Translations under genes and position numbers: made by a program | From: JBMOOG01 sp049324535 | GTDB taxonomy: Bacteria > Pseudomonadota > Alphaproteobacteria > Rhodobacterales > Rhodobacteraceae | DNA: 64,000 nt | NCBI GenBank assembly: GCA_049324535.1 | Contig: JBMOOG010000009.1 | Span: 72,283 to 136,282, forward strand | Direction of reading: 5' to 3' | In this document: piece by piece, positions 54,959 to 62,441 of the stretch | Layout of the letters: the number at the start of each line of letters is the position of its first letter | Numbering within the stretch: position 1 is the stretch's first letter | The notes under the pieces: model-generated | Told to the model about the DNA's origin: nothing | Seen by the model: only the letters and a program-made list of their open reading frames with translations | The model's database searches: none

Positions 54959-56875
54959 ATGGCAGCGGCGGCAGAGGTTGACGGGGACGACACCGGTGCC
55001 GAGGAGGCGCCCCCGGACCACCAGCGATCGGGCGTCGCGGCGCTCACGCTGGGCGCGCTCGGCATCGTCTACGGCGACATCGGCACCAGCCCGATCTACG
55101 CCCTGCGCGAGGCGCTGGCGCCGGTCGCGGCCGACGGCCTGGCGCGCAGCGAGGTGCTCGGCGTCATCTCGCTGCTGATCTGGACGCTGTTCCTGATCGT
55201 CACGGCCAAATACGTCATGATCCTCCTGCGGGCCGACAACCAGGGCGAAGGCGGTGTCCTGTCGCTTTACGGGCTGGTGCGGCTGGCGATCGGGCACCGG
55301 TCGCGGGTCGTCCTGGGGCTGGCGATGGCGGGGGCGGCGCTCTTCTTCGGCGACGCCGCGATCACGCCCGCCATTTCGGTCCTGTCCGCCGTCGAGGGGC
55401 TTGAACAGATCACGCCCTCGCTGGCCCCGCTGGTGATCCCGATCACGCTGGCCATCCTCGGGGCGCTTTTCATCGTGCAGCGGCAGGGCACACAGGCGGT
55501 GTCCTTCGCCTTCGGCCCGGTCATGGCGCTGTGGTTTGCCACGCTGGCCGGGGCAGGGGCGGTGCAGATCGCGACCGAGCCGGGGGTGCTCCTGGCCTTC
55601 AACCCCTATTTCGGGGTGCAGTTCCTGACCTCGCACCGGGGGCTGGCCTTCGTGGTGATGGGGGCGGTCTTCCTGGCTGTGACCGGGGCCGAGGCGCTCT
55701 ATGCCGACCTCGGCCATTTCGGCAAGCGGCCGATCCGCGTCGCCTGGTTCTGGATGGTGTTCCCCGCGCTGGTGGTCAACTATCTGGGGCAGGGCGCCCT
55801 TGTGCTGCACCACCCCGAGGCGATCGAGAACCCGTTCTTCCACCTGGTCTCCGCCGATGTCCTGCCTTTCCTCGTCGCGCTCGCGGGCCTCGCCACGGTC
55901 ATCGCGTCGCAGGCGGTGATCTCTGGGGCGTTCTCGATGACTCGCGCGGCGATCCAGCTGGGGTTCCTGCCGCGCTTTGCCATCATCCACACCTCGCAGC
56001 GCGAGGCAGGGCAGATCTACATCCCGGCGATGAACTGGCTTCTGCTGGTGGCGGTGGTCGGGCTGGTGCTGGCCTTCGGGTCGTCGGCCGCGCTTGCCTC
56101 GGCCTACGGCATCGCGGTGACCGGCACCATGGTCGTCACCACCGCGCTCGCCGCGGTCTATGCGCGGCTTGGCTGGCGCCTGCCGGTCGGGGTGATCGCG
56201 CCGGTCACCGCCGTCTTCCTCGTGGTCGAGGGCGCGTTCCTATCCGCGAACCTTCTCAAGCTTCTGGACGGCGGCTACATGCCCGTGGGCGCCGCGCTGC
56301 TGATCGGGCTTCTCATGTTCGCCTGGTGGCGGGGCACCCAGCTTGCGAACGAGCGGATGCGGCGCGACATGGTCCGCCTTGACAGTTTCGTCCGCTCGAT
56401 GGGGCATTCCTCGGTGCATGTGGCGAAGGGCACGGCCTTCTTCCTGACCTCGGACCCCGTGGCGGTGCCGCCGGCGCTTCTGCACAACCTGCGCCACAAC
56501 CAGGTCCTGCACGACCAGACGGTGATCCTGACCGTCGAGATCCTGCGCGTCCCGCATGTGGCTGCCGCCGAGCGGGCCGAATACGAGGCGCTCGGGGGGC
56601 ATTTCGCGCGCCTCAAGCTGCGCTTCGGCTTCATGGACACGCCGAACCTGACGCGGGCTCTGGGGCTGGCGCGCCGGACCGGGCTTCGCTTCGACATCAT
56701 GACGACGACGTTCTTCCTCGGCCGCCGCAAGGTGCTGCCCGGGTCGCGGCGCGGGGTCGGGCGACTGCTCGACCGAATCTTCATCCAGATGTCGCGGTTC
56801 GCCGCCGATCCGAGCGACTATTACCACCTGCCGCGCGACCGGGTGGTCGAGCTTGGAACGCGGCTCGCCCTCTGA
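54959..56875 (+). CDS. kup: Kup potassium transporter
   Basis: A 638-residue protein with twelve predicted transmembrane helices in the first 430 residues and a cytoplasmic C-terminal domain. GIVYGDIGTSPIYALREA is the Kup signature, and FFGDAAITPAISVLSAVEGL is also conserved. It is a proton-coupled potassium importer, the second potassium system in the window after TrkAH. ATG at 54959 starts the MAAAAEVDGDD tail. Confidence 0.94.
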   Translation: MAAAAEVDGDDTGAEEAPPDHQRSGVAALTLGALGIVYGDIGTSPIYALREALAPVAADGLARSEVLGVISLLIWTLFLIVTAKYVMILLRADNQGEGGVLSLYGLVRLAIGHRSRVVLGLAMAGAALFFGDAAITPAISVLSAVEGLEQITPSLAPLVIPITLAILGALFIVQRQGTQAVSFAFGPVMALWFATLAGAGAVQIATEPGVLLAFNPYFGVQFLTSHRGLAFVVMGAVFLAVTGAEALYADLGHFGKRPIRVAWFWMVFPALVVNYLGQGALVLHHPEAIENPFFHLVSADVLPFLVALAGLATVIASQAVISGAFSMTRAAIQLGFLPRFAIIHTSQREAGQIYIPAMNWLLLVAVVGLVLAFGSSAALASAYGIAVTGTMVVTTALAAVYARLGWRLPVGVIAPVTAVFLVVEGAFLSANLLKLLDGGYMPVGAALLIGLLMFAWWRGTQLANERMRRDMVRLDSFVRSMGHSSVHVAKGTAFFLTSDPVAVPPALLHNLRHNQVLHDQTVILTVEILRVPHVAAAERAEYEALGGHFARLKLRFGFMDTPNLTRALGLARRTGLRFDIMTTTFFLGRRKVLPGSRRGVGRLLDRIFIQMSRFAADPSDYYHLPRDRVVELGTRLAL

Positions 56876-56940
56876 CGTCCGCGGGCGGCGCCGTTCCCCC
56901 CTTGCGCCGGGCCTTCGCCGGGTAGTAGACAGCCGCGCAC

Positions 56941-57030
56941 GGACAGTTGGCCGAGTGGTCGAAGGCGCACGCCTGGAAAGTGTGTAGGCGGGGAACCGTC
57001 TCGAGGGTTCGAATCCCTCACTGTCCGCCA
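56941..57030 (+). tRNA. tRNA-Ser (GGA anticodon)
   Basis: A 90-nt tRNA. The acceptor stem is GGACAGT paired with ACTGTCC, with an encoded CCA tail. The anticodon stem CACGC/GTGTG encloses the loop CTGGAAA, anticodon GGA. The T arm is GAGGGTTCGAATCCCTC and the variable arm is long, as in class II tRNAs. It forms the left border of the accessory region, a frequent place for elements to integrate. Confidence 0.96.
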
Positions 57031-57411
57031 CTTGCCCTCGCGAAAGCGTTCTCCCGATCCGGCGGCGGCGGGATTTTTCCGTTGTTTTCGAGGGTTATGC
57101 GGGAGGGGCTGTTAACCGGCCCACGTCTCGAAGGACGCACACGCGTTCTCTCCGGGCCGATATTCTCCGGACCTGTTAACCGCCGCGCTTCCGGTGAACA
57201 GCTTAAAGTCATTGCTTTAAAGTGATCTTTCGAAGTCCGTGATGCACGCGATTTGGAAAATCCATCTGGATGGCGGATGGAACAGAGATCGAACGCCGTC
57301 CGTTGCGCAGCGGTTCGGCTGCAGCTGGGACCAATCTCACCCCAGCCGCTGTTCGTGCTTTGTGCTGTGTCAGCCGCGTGTTACCGTTGTGAAAAAGTGT
57401 GAGGCGAGCAG
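57031..57411. other. 381-nt gap between tRNA-Ser and the DUF5131 gene
   Basis: No gene is supported here. A T-run follows close to the tRNA (GGGATTTTTCC at about 57070). CTGTTAACCG occurs twice (57109-57118 and 57173-57182), and an AT-rich patch with the palindrome CTTTAAAG lies at 57215-57222. It probably holds the promoter of the rightward pair. No integrase remnant and no copy of the tRNA 3' end were seen. Confidence 0.6.
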
Positions 57412-58170
57412 TTGGCCCAGAAGTCAGACATCGAATGGACGGACGCGACGTGGAACCCGGTGACGGGCTGCACCAAGGTCGGTCTCGGTTGTGACAACTG
57501 CTACGCCGAGCGGTTCGCAGAGCGCTGGCGTGGACTCCCTGGACACCCCTACGAGCAGGGGTTTGACCTGACACTCTGGCCGTCGAGGCTGAAGCAGCCC
57601 GTGCTCTGGAAAAAGCCGCGGATGATCTTCGTGAACTCGATGAGCGACCTCTTCCACAAGGACATCGACCATACATTCATCGACGCGGTGTTCGACGCTA
57701 TGGAGCTGGCGGACTGGCACGTATACCAGGTGCTGACCAAGCGCAGCTCGCTCATGCGCAACTACGTTCGGAAGCGGTATGATGGAGGGCCGGTCCCTCG
57801 GCACATCTGGCTCGGCGTTTCTGTCGAGGACGCCGCGCATGCGAGCCGGATCGAGCACCTCAAGCAGATCAATTCCGACGCGCGCTTCATCTCGTTCGAG
57901 CCGCTGCTCGGACCGGTCGGGGATGTCGATCTGCAGGGCGTCGCTTGGGCCATCGTCGGGGGGGAGAGCGGGCCCCGGGCTCGGCCCATGGACGAAAGCT
58001 GGGCCCGCCAGATCCGGGACATCTGCGAACGTGACGACGTCGCTTTCTTCTTCAAACAGTGGGGTGGCGCCCGTCCGAAGTCGGGGGGGCGTCTGCTCGA
58101 TGGTGAGGAATGGAACGGCTTTCCGTGGCAAATCGTCCCGAAGCCGATCCTCGATCAGATTTCAGCGTGA
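57412..58170 (+). CDS. DUF5131 (phage Gp37/Gp68-type) three-cysteine protein
   Basis: A 252-residue protein beginning L(M)AQKSDIEWTDATWNPVTG. Three cysteines at about residues 20, 27 and 30 (GCTKVGLGCDNCYAE, a Cx6Cx2C pattern) look like an iron-sulfur site related to, but not the same as, the radical-SAM Cx3Cx2C motif. FVNSMSDLFHKDI and IVGGESGPRARPMDESW are family segments. A TTG start is chosen since it gives the family N terminus. It is 27 nt before its partner gene. Function is not established. Confidence 0.88.
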   Translation: MAQKSDIEWTDATWNPVTGCTKVGLGCDNCYAERFAERWRGLPGHPYEQGFDLTLWPSRLKQPVLWKKPRMIFVNSMSDLFHKDIDHTFIDAVFDAMELADWHVYQVLTKRSSLMRNYVRKRYDGGPVPRHIWLGVSVEDAAHASRIEHLKQINSDARFISFEPLLGPVGDVDLQGVAWAIVGGESGPRARPMDESWARQIRDICERDDVAFFFKQWGGARPKSGGRLLDGEEWNGFPWQIVPKPILDQISA

Positions 58171-58197
58171 ACCATTTCGCACGGAGTACCGCCATCA

Positions 58198-59109
58198 TTG
58201 AAGAAATCGCATGTTGAAAATACGGTTGGCCCGTGGGCTCGACAAAAGCTCGATGGCCTCGAGGCATATCTTCACGCTTACACCATTGCGCTGAAGAAAC
58301 AGTCCTTCGAACTGGTCTACGTCGACGCATTCGCTGGGGCGGGACGGTCAAGAATCCGCGAGGCCTGGGCCGGTGCTGATGACGAAGACCTTCAGCTTCT
58401 TGATGACGAGTTCGTACGGTCCGAGGAGCAGTTCATCGAAGGCTCCCCGCATCGAGCCCTCGCCCTCGAACACCCCTTCACCCAATACCATTTCTTTGAC
58501 GCAGATGCGGGGCGCGCGGCCCTTCTCGAGGGCCTGAGGGCCGAGTACCCGGCTCGAAAGATCAGCGTTCAGGTTGGCGACGCGAACGAATTGATCCAAA
58601 AGCTGGTCCCGCGGATAGCAGGGCGGAACACGAGGGGTGTTGCTTTCCTCGATCCTTATGGCCCCCACCTGGACTGGCGAACCGTCGCAGCTCTGGGGTC
58701 AACCAAGAAGTTTGAGGTGATCATCAATTTCCCGCTTGGAATGGCCATCAACAGATTGATCACGCGCTCAGGCGACATTCCCGAAAGCTGGCGCGCGGGG
58801 CTGAACGGCTGCTTCGGCGGTGCGGACTGGGAGAGCCTCGTCTATGCAGAGCGCACGGATCTCTTCGGGGATACGACCCGCCACAAGGTTGACGATGCGG
58901 CCAAGCGGCTTCTTGACCACTACGTCGGCCGCCTGAAGACCTTGTTCGGCCACGCCGCCACACCGAGTGTCGTCAGGAACACGCGAGGTGTCCCGATCTA
59001 CTACATGCTGTGGGCGGGCCCCCATCCCCTCGGGCACAAAATCGCCGACTACATCTTGGCGAAAGGTGATCGGATCACGCCACCAAAGACTCGGTCCGTT
59101 CGACGATGA
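58198..59109 (+). CDS. tcmP: Three-Cys-motif partner protein TcmP
   Basis: A 303-residue protein. VYVDAFAGAGRSRI (motif around residues 43-50) resembles the SAM-binding DxFxGxG of methyltransferases, and FLDPYGPHLDW (150-160) resembles a motif IV (DPPY-like). EVIINFPLGMAINRLI is typical of TcmP. This family is defined by its pairing with DUF5131 proteins, as here. A TTG start is used; no in-frame ATG lies near the N terminus. A nucleic-acid modification role is only an inference. It converges on the next gene with a 20-nt gap. Confidence 0.85.
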   Translation: MKKSHVENTVGPWARQKLDGLEAYLHAYTIALKKQSFELVYVDAFAGAGRSRIREAWAGADDEDLQLLDDEFVRSEEQFIEGSPHRALALEHPFTQYHFFDADAGRAALLEGLRAEYPARKISVQVGDANELIQKLVPRIAGRNTRGVAFLDPYGPHLDWRTVAALGSTKKFEVIINFPLGMAINRLITRSGDIPESWRAGLNGCFGGADWESLVYAERTDLFGDTTRHKVDDAAKRLLDHYVGRLKTLFGHAATPSVVRNTRGVPIYYMLWAGPHPLGHKIADYILAKGDRITPPKTRSVRR

Positions 59110-59129
59110 ACAGCTGGCGGCCCCGATTC

Positions 59130-59711
59130 CTAGCCGAGCCGGAACGCAGGCCTTGAAAGCATCCGAACGGCGAGACCGATTGAAAAGATCGCGTCGTGGC
59201 GCAGCAGGTCGTCCGCTGATCTGCTCTCATCGATGCTGCGACGATCAAGATTGCTGCCGTCATCGACATGCCGGAAATGCGACAGCGGGTTTCGCAGCGC
59301 CATCATGCGGCGGAGGTCGGTGACGTCTTCATCAGAGATTACCTCGCGCTCTCGGCAGCGGCGGAGGGTGTCGGCGAACGGGATGCGATTCGGAATGTCA
59401 TCGACCAGAAGCCCGGCGTGAAGATATGCCGCCAGCAGATGCTCCACGAGCCCCTGAGACAGCAGGATCGTCGCCACATAATTGCCGTGCACGAACGACG
59501 AACGCGCTTCGACCCAAGCGTGATGGGCCGCATGGCCACCGAAAATCATCGTCCCGGATCGCCCCATCTGGCCGCCCAGATCGGTCAGCATCCGGAAACG
59601 GCTGACCTTCCCTGGCAGGTCGTCATGAAGGTCGGCCAGCAGATGACCGACGAAGTCGAGATCCGAAAGGTCCGATAGCAGATCGGGCTTATCGTCCCGG
59701 CCCACCGTCAT
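59130..59711 (-). CDS. HEPN-like protein encoded at the end of the hsd operon
   Basis: A 193-residue, mostly helical protein. A helix with SFVHGNYVATILLSQGLVEHL (residues about 72-91, read in two parts) is followed by LRRMMALRNPLSH, in which Arg140 to His145 form an Rx4H motif preceded by a typical HEPN helix. HEPN proteins are often ribonucleases in toxin and defence systems, though some relatives are catalytically inactive. The ATG overlaps the hsdS stop as ATGA, so it is translated with the restriction system. The family call is by pattern only. Confidence 0.7.
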   Translation of the reverse strand: MTVGRDDKPDLLSDLSDLDFVGHLLADLHDDLPGKVSRFRMLTDLGGQMGRSGTMIFGGHAAHHAWVEARSSFVHGNYVATILLSQGLVEHLLAAYLHAGLLVDDIPNRIPFADTLRRCREREVISDEDVTDLRRMMALRNPLSHFRHVDDGSNLDRRSIDESRSADDLLRHDAIFSIGLAVRMLSRPAFRLG

Positions 59712-60862
59712 GCGGCCTTCGCCCCACCATCGAAGATCTCGTGCAGCATGGCCGGAATCAGGGCGTCCACATCCTGCGCGGTGTTGGCGCGGATGGTGCG
59801 GGCTTCCTGCGCTTTTGCACGCAGGCGGTCGAACCACTTCTGGGTCTCCACCGGCGGCGTCGGCACGAGGATCGTCGGAAGCTTCTTGGATGACAGCGTC
59901 TTGTTGCGGGCAATCGTGCCGGGCGAGTGCCCAACGATGCTCGAGAAGCCCTCGTACGTTCTGAAATAGGCCATCAGGAAGCCCGGCGTCGCCAACTTCG
60001 GATTGACCTCGCAAGTCAACATACGGTGGTTTCCGACCGTGCCCCCGTCATGCGCTTCCGCAACGGCGATAGCTCTTTCCCAAGCCATGAGGTTGCTGAA
60101 TACCAGATCGCCCTCTTTCACCCAGAACAGGCTCTGCCAGCTGAACTCAGAACCAGGCATCGTCCGGCGGTGGAATATTCCGTTGTAGAAACTGCGGACG
60201 CCTATCTCCGTGTATTCCCGGGTGGCTTCGATCTCGACCTCTCGGCGCACCAGCGGCGCGACCTCGGCCATGGGGCGCAGGGGGGCGCCATCGATGGCGC
60301 GCTGGAAGGCTTTCAGCAGCAGCGCCTGCGTTTCGCGCTCGGCCGCCTCGATGGCGATGCGGCGTTCGTCCACCAGTGCCGCGACCCTGTCGAGCTTTTC
60401 GACGATGCGGCGCTGCTCGTCGAGGGACGGACGCGGGACCATCATTCTCAGGAACTTGTCTTCCTTCATGCGCACTCGATTCGTCGACCCTTCGCTTGCC
60501 CGACGGCACAGGTCGATGAACTCGGGGGTGCGCGAGTACCACTCGAAGTAGTGCGGCATTACTCTAGAGGCGTCGATGTCGAAGCATGGGAAATCGTTGC
60601 TGACCAAGGCGCCGTCCAATTCCTCGGGAACGATCCCATAGGCGCCGTGGCGAGCATCGATCCGTGAAAGCAGAAATTGGCCGGCCTTGGCACAGTACTG
60701 TCGCGCAGCGGCGATTGCGCTGCCCGGAACTTCACCACGAAGCGTCAAGCCCTTTCCCCAGAGTCGCGCCGTGATCTGCTTGTACTGACCGTCAGGTTCG
60801 ACTGGTACCCAGCTTTCGGATTTGGTCAGGAAGTCCGAAATGGCAATCGATCCCCACATCAT
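59708..60862 (-). CDS. hsdS: Type I restriction-modification specificity subunit HsdS
   Basis: A 384-residue protein with two target-recognition halves, each followed by a helical spacer: LDEQRRIVEKLDRVAALVDE near residue 150 and a second at about residue 335 (ETQKWFDRLRAKAQEA). The first half starts ISDFLTKSESWVP. HsdS determines the DNA sequence recognised by the complex. It is slightly short but complete. Its ATG overlaps the hsdM stop, and its stop overlaps the HEPN-like gene. Confidence 0.9.
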   Translation of the reverse strand: MMWGSIAISDFLTKSESWVPVEPDGQYKQITARLWGKGLTLRGEVPGSAIAAARQYCAKAGQFLLSRIDARHGAYGIVPEELDGALVSNDFPCFDIDASRVMPHYFEWYSRTPEFIDLCRRASEGSTNRVRMKEDKFLRMMVPRPSLDEQRRIVEKLDRVAALVDERRIAIEAAERETQALLLKAFQRAIDGAPLRPMAEVAPLVRREVEIEATREYTEIGVRSFYNGIFHRRTMPGSEFSWQSLFWVKEGDLVFSNLMAWERAIAVAEAHDGGTVGNHRMLTCEVNPKLATPGFLMAYFRTYEGFSSIVGHSPGTIARNKTLSSKKLPTILVPTPPVETQKWFDRLRAKAQEARTIRANTAQDVDALIPAMLHEIFDGGAKAA

Positions 60863-62424
60863 ACGCGCTCCGCAAGCACGGCTTTGATCTCGTCCATGAT
60901 GCCAATGATCCGCTGTTCCTGTGCGATGATCGCGTCCACGATCTCGGCCGGCGCACGGTGATCGACGACCTCACCGGAATGGGGGTTCTTGATGTCCAGG
61001 TTGCAGGCGACGACACGATCCTGATCGTCGCGCTGGATCAGGTCAGCGGCCGAGACCTTCCAAGCGCGCTCGTTCGGCTCGCGCTTCTTCCACCAGGCGA
61101 GGCAGTCCGCAAACTCCTCATAGGCCATCGGTGCGGTCTTCGAGTACTTCTTGCGGCCCTCAGGCAGCGGCATCTCGTAGTACCAGATGTCTTTCGTCGG
61201 TCCGGTCGTGTCGAAGAAGATCAGGTTTGCCGGGATGTCCGTGTAGGGCGCGAACACCCCTTCACGCAGCCGGACCACCGTGTGCAGGTTGAACTTCTCG
61301 AGTAGGTCCGCTTTGATCCGCGCAGAGATGCCATCGCCGAACAGCGTGCCGTGCGGAACGACGACCGCGGCCCGCCCGCGCCCGGCGCGCTTCAGCCGCC
61401 GCATGATCAGTTGCAGGAACAGCAGCGCCGTCTCGGCCGTGCGCCGGTCCTCGGGGAAGTTGTTGAGGATGCCTGTCTCCTCCTCACCGCCGAACGGCGG
61501 ATTGGTCAGGATGACATTGACCCGCTGATCCTCACCGATCTCGGCCAGACGGAAGCGAAGGGCGTTGCCGGGGTCGATGCGCGGGGCGTGCAGGCCGTGC
61601 AGCAGGAGGTTGAGCTGGGACAGCAGGAACGGCAGCGACTTGGCCTCGCCGCCGAAGAAGCTGTCCTCCTGCAGGGTTCGCCGCTTCTCGACCGTGTCTG
61701 CCTGGCGCTCGAGATGCTGAAAGGCCTCGGTCAGAAATCCCCCGGTTCCGCATGCCGGGTCGAGGATGGTCTCGCCCAGCTTCGGGTCGGTCACTTCGAC
61801 CATGAACCGCACGACCGGCCGAGGCGTGTAGAACTCGCCCGAGTCTCCTGCAGCGTCGCGCATCTCTCGCAGCAGCGTCTCGTAGAGGCGGCCGAGGGTA
61901 TGGACTTCCTCCGACGAGTCGAAATGGATGCCGTCGATCAGGTTGACCACGTCGCGCAGCAGGTAGCCGCTCTCCATGCGGTTGGCGAAGCCCTGGAAAA
62001 CCGTGGCGATCACGTCGCGCCGCTCGCGCCGCCCATTGTCGCCGCGCAAGCCTCGGAGATAGGCGAAGAGTCCCGGGCCGCGGGTGCCGTCCGGGCGCTC
62101 AGTCATCTCGGAAACGAGAAACGACAGGAGGTCCGGGCCGGTGATGCCATCCGCATCCGCCGCCCAGTCGCGCCAGCGATAAGGAGCCTCGATGATCGGG
62201 CGATAGTCCTTGCCTGCGAGCTCCGCGCGTCCCTCCTCGATCCGCTCCATGTCGTCGAGGAACTTCAGGAACATGATCCAGGTGAGCATCGGCAACCGAT
62301 CGAGGTCGCCGTTCAGCCCCTTGTCCTTCCGCATGATCTTGCGGGCGGACTTGATGATGCTGTCGAGACGCTGGGCAGTGGTCAGTTGCTTCGGCTCAGC
62401 CTTCTTACGGGCGGTTCTGGCCAA
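60859..62424 (-). CDS. hsdM: Type I restriction-modification methyltransferase HsdM
   Basis: A 521-residue N6-adenine methyltransferase. The N-terminal helical domain includes LTWIMFLKFLDDME. SAM is bound by DPACGTGGF (residues 222-230) and the catalytic motif is NPPFGG (308-313). GEFYTPRPVVRFMVE just before is also typical. A TTG start at 62424 is strongly supported by GAAGGAGAT 7-15 nt upstream. It lies 17 nt after hsdR. Confidence 0.95.
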   Translation of the reverse strand: MARTARKKAEPKQLTTAQRLDSIIKSARKIMRKDKGLNGDLDRLPMLTWIMFLKFLDDMERIEEGRAELAGKDYRPIIEAPYRWRDWAADADGITGPDLLSFLVSEMTERPDGTRGPGLFAYLRGLRGDNGRRERRDVIATVFQGFANRMESGYLLRDVVNLIDGIHFDSSEEVHTLGRLYETLLREMRDAAGDSGEFYTPRPVVRFMVEVTDPKLGETILDPACGTGGFLTEAFQHLERQADTVEKRRTLQEDSFFGGEAKSLPFLLSQLNLLLHGLHAPRIDPGNALRFRLAEIGEDQRVNVILTNPPFGGEEETGILNNFPEDRRTAETALLFLQLIMRRLKRAGRGRAAVVVPHGTLFGDGISARIKADLLEKFNLHTVVRLREGVFAPYTDIPANLIFFDTTGPTKDIWYYEMPLPEGRKKYSKTAPMAYEEFADCLAWWKKREPNERAWKVSAADLIQRDDQDRVVACNLDIKNPHSGEVVDHRAPAEIVDAIIAQEQRIIGIMDEIKAVLAERV

Positions 62425-62441
62425 GGTAGATCTCCTTCAAT

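Noticed and set aside
57085..57110. Possible imperfect copy of the tRNA T-arm (TTCGAGGGTTATGCGGGAGG)
   Set aside because: It shares only TCGAGGGTT with the tRNA 3' end and then diverges, too short to call an attachment repeat.
57209..57676. Minus-strand open frame across the DUF5131 gene start
   Set aside because: Ser/Arg-rich translation with no motif, antisense to a conserved gene.
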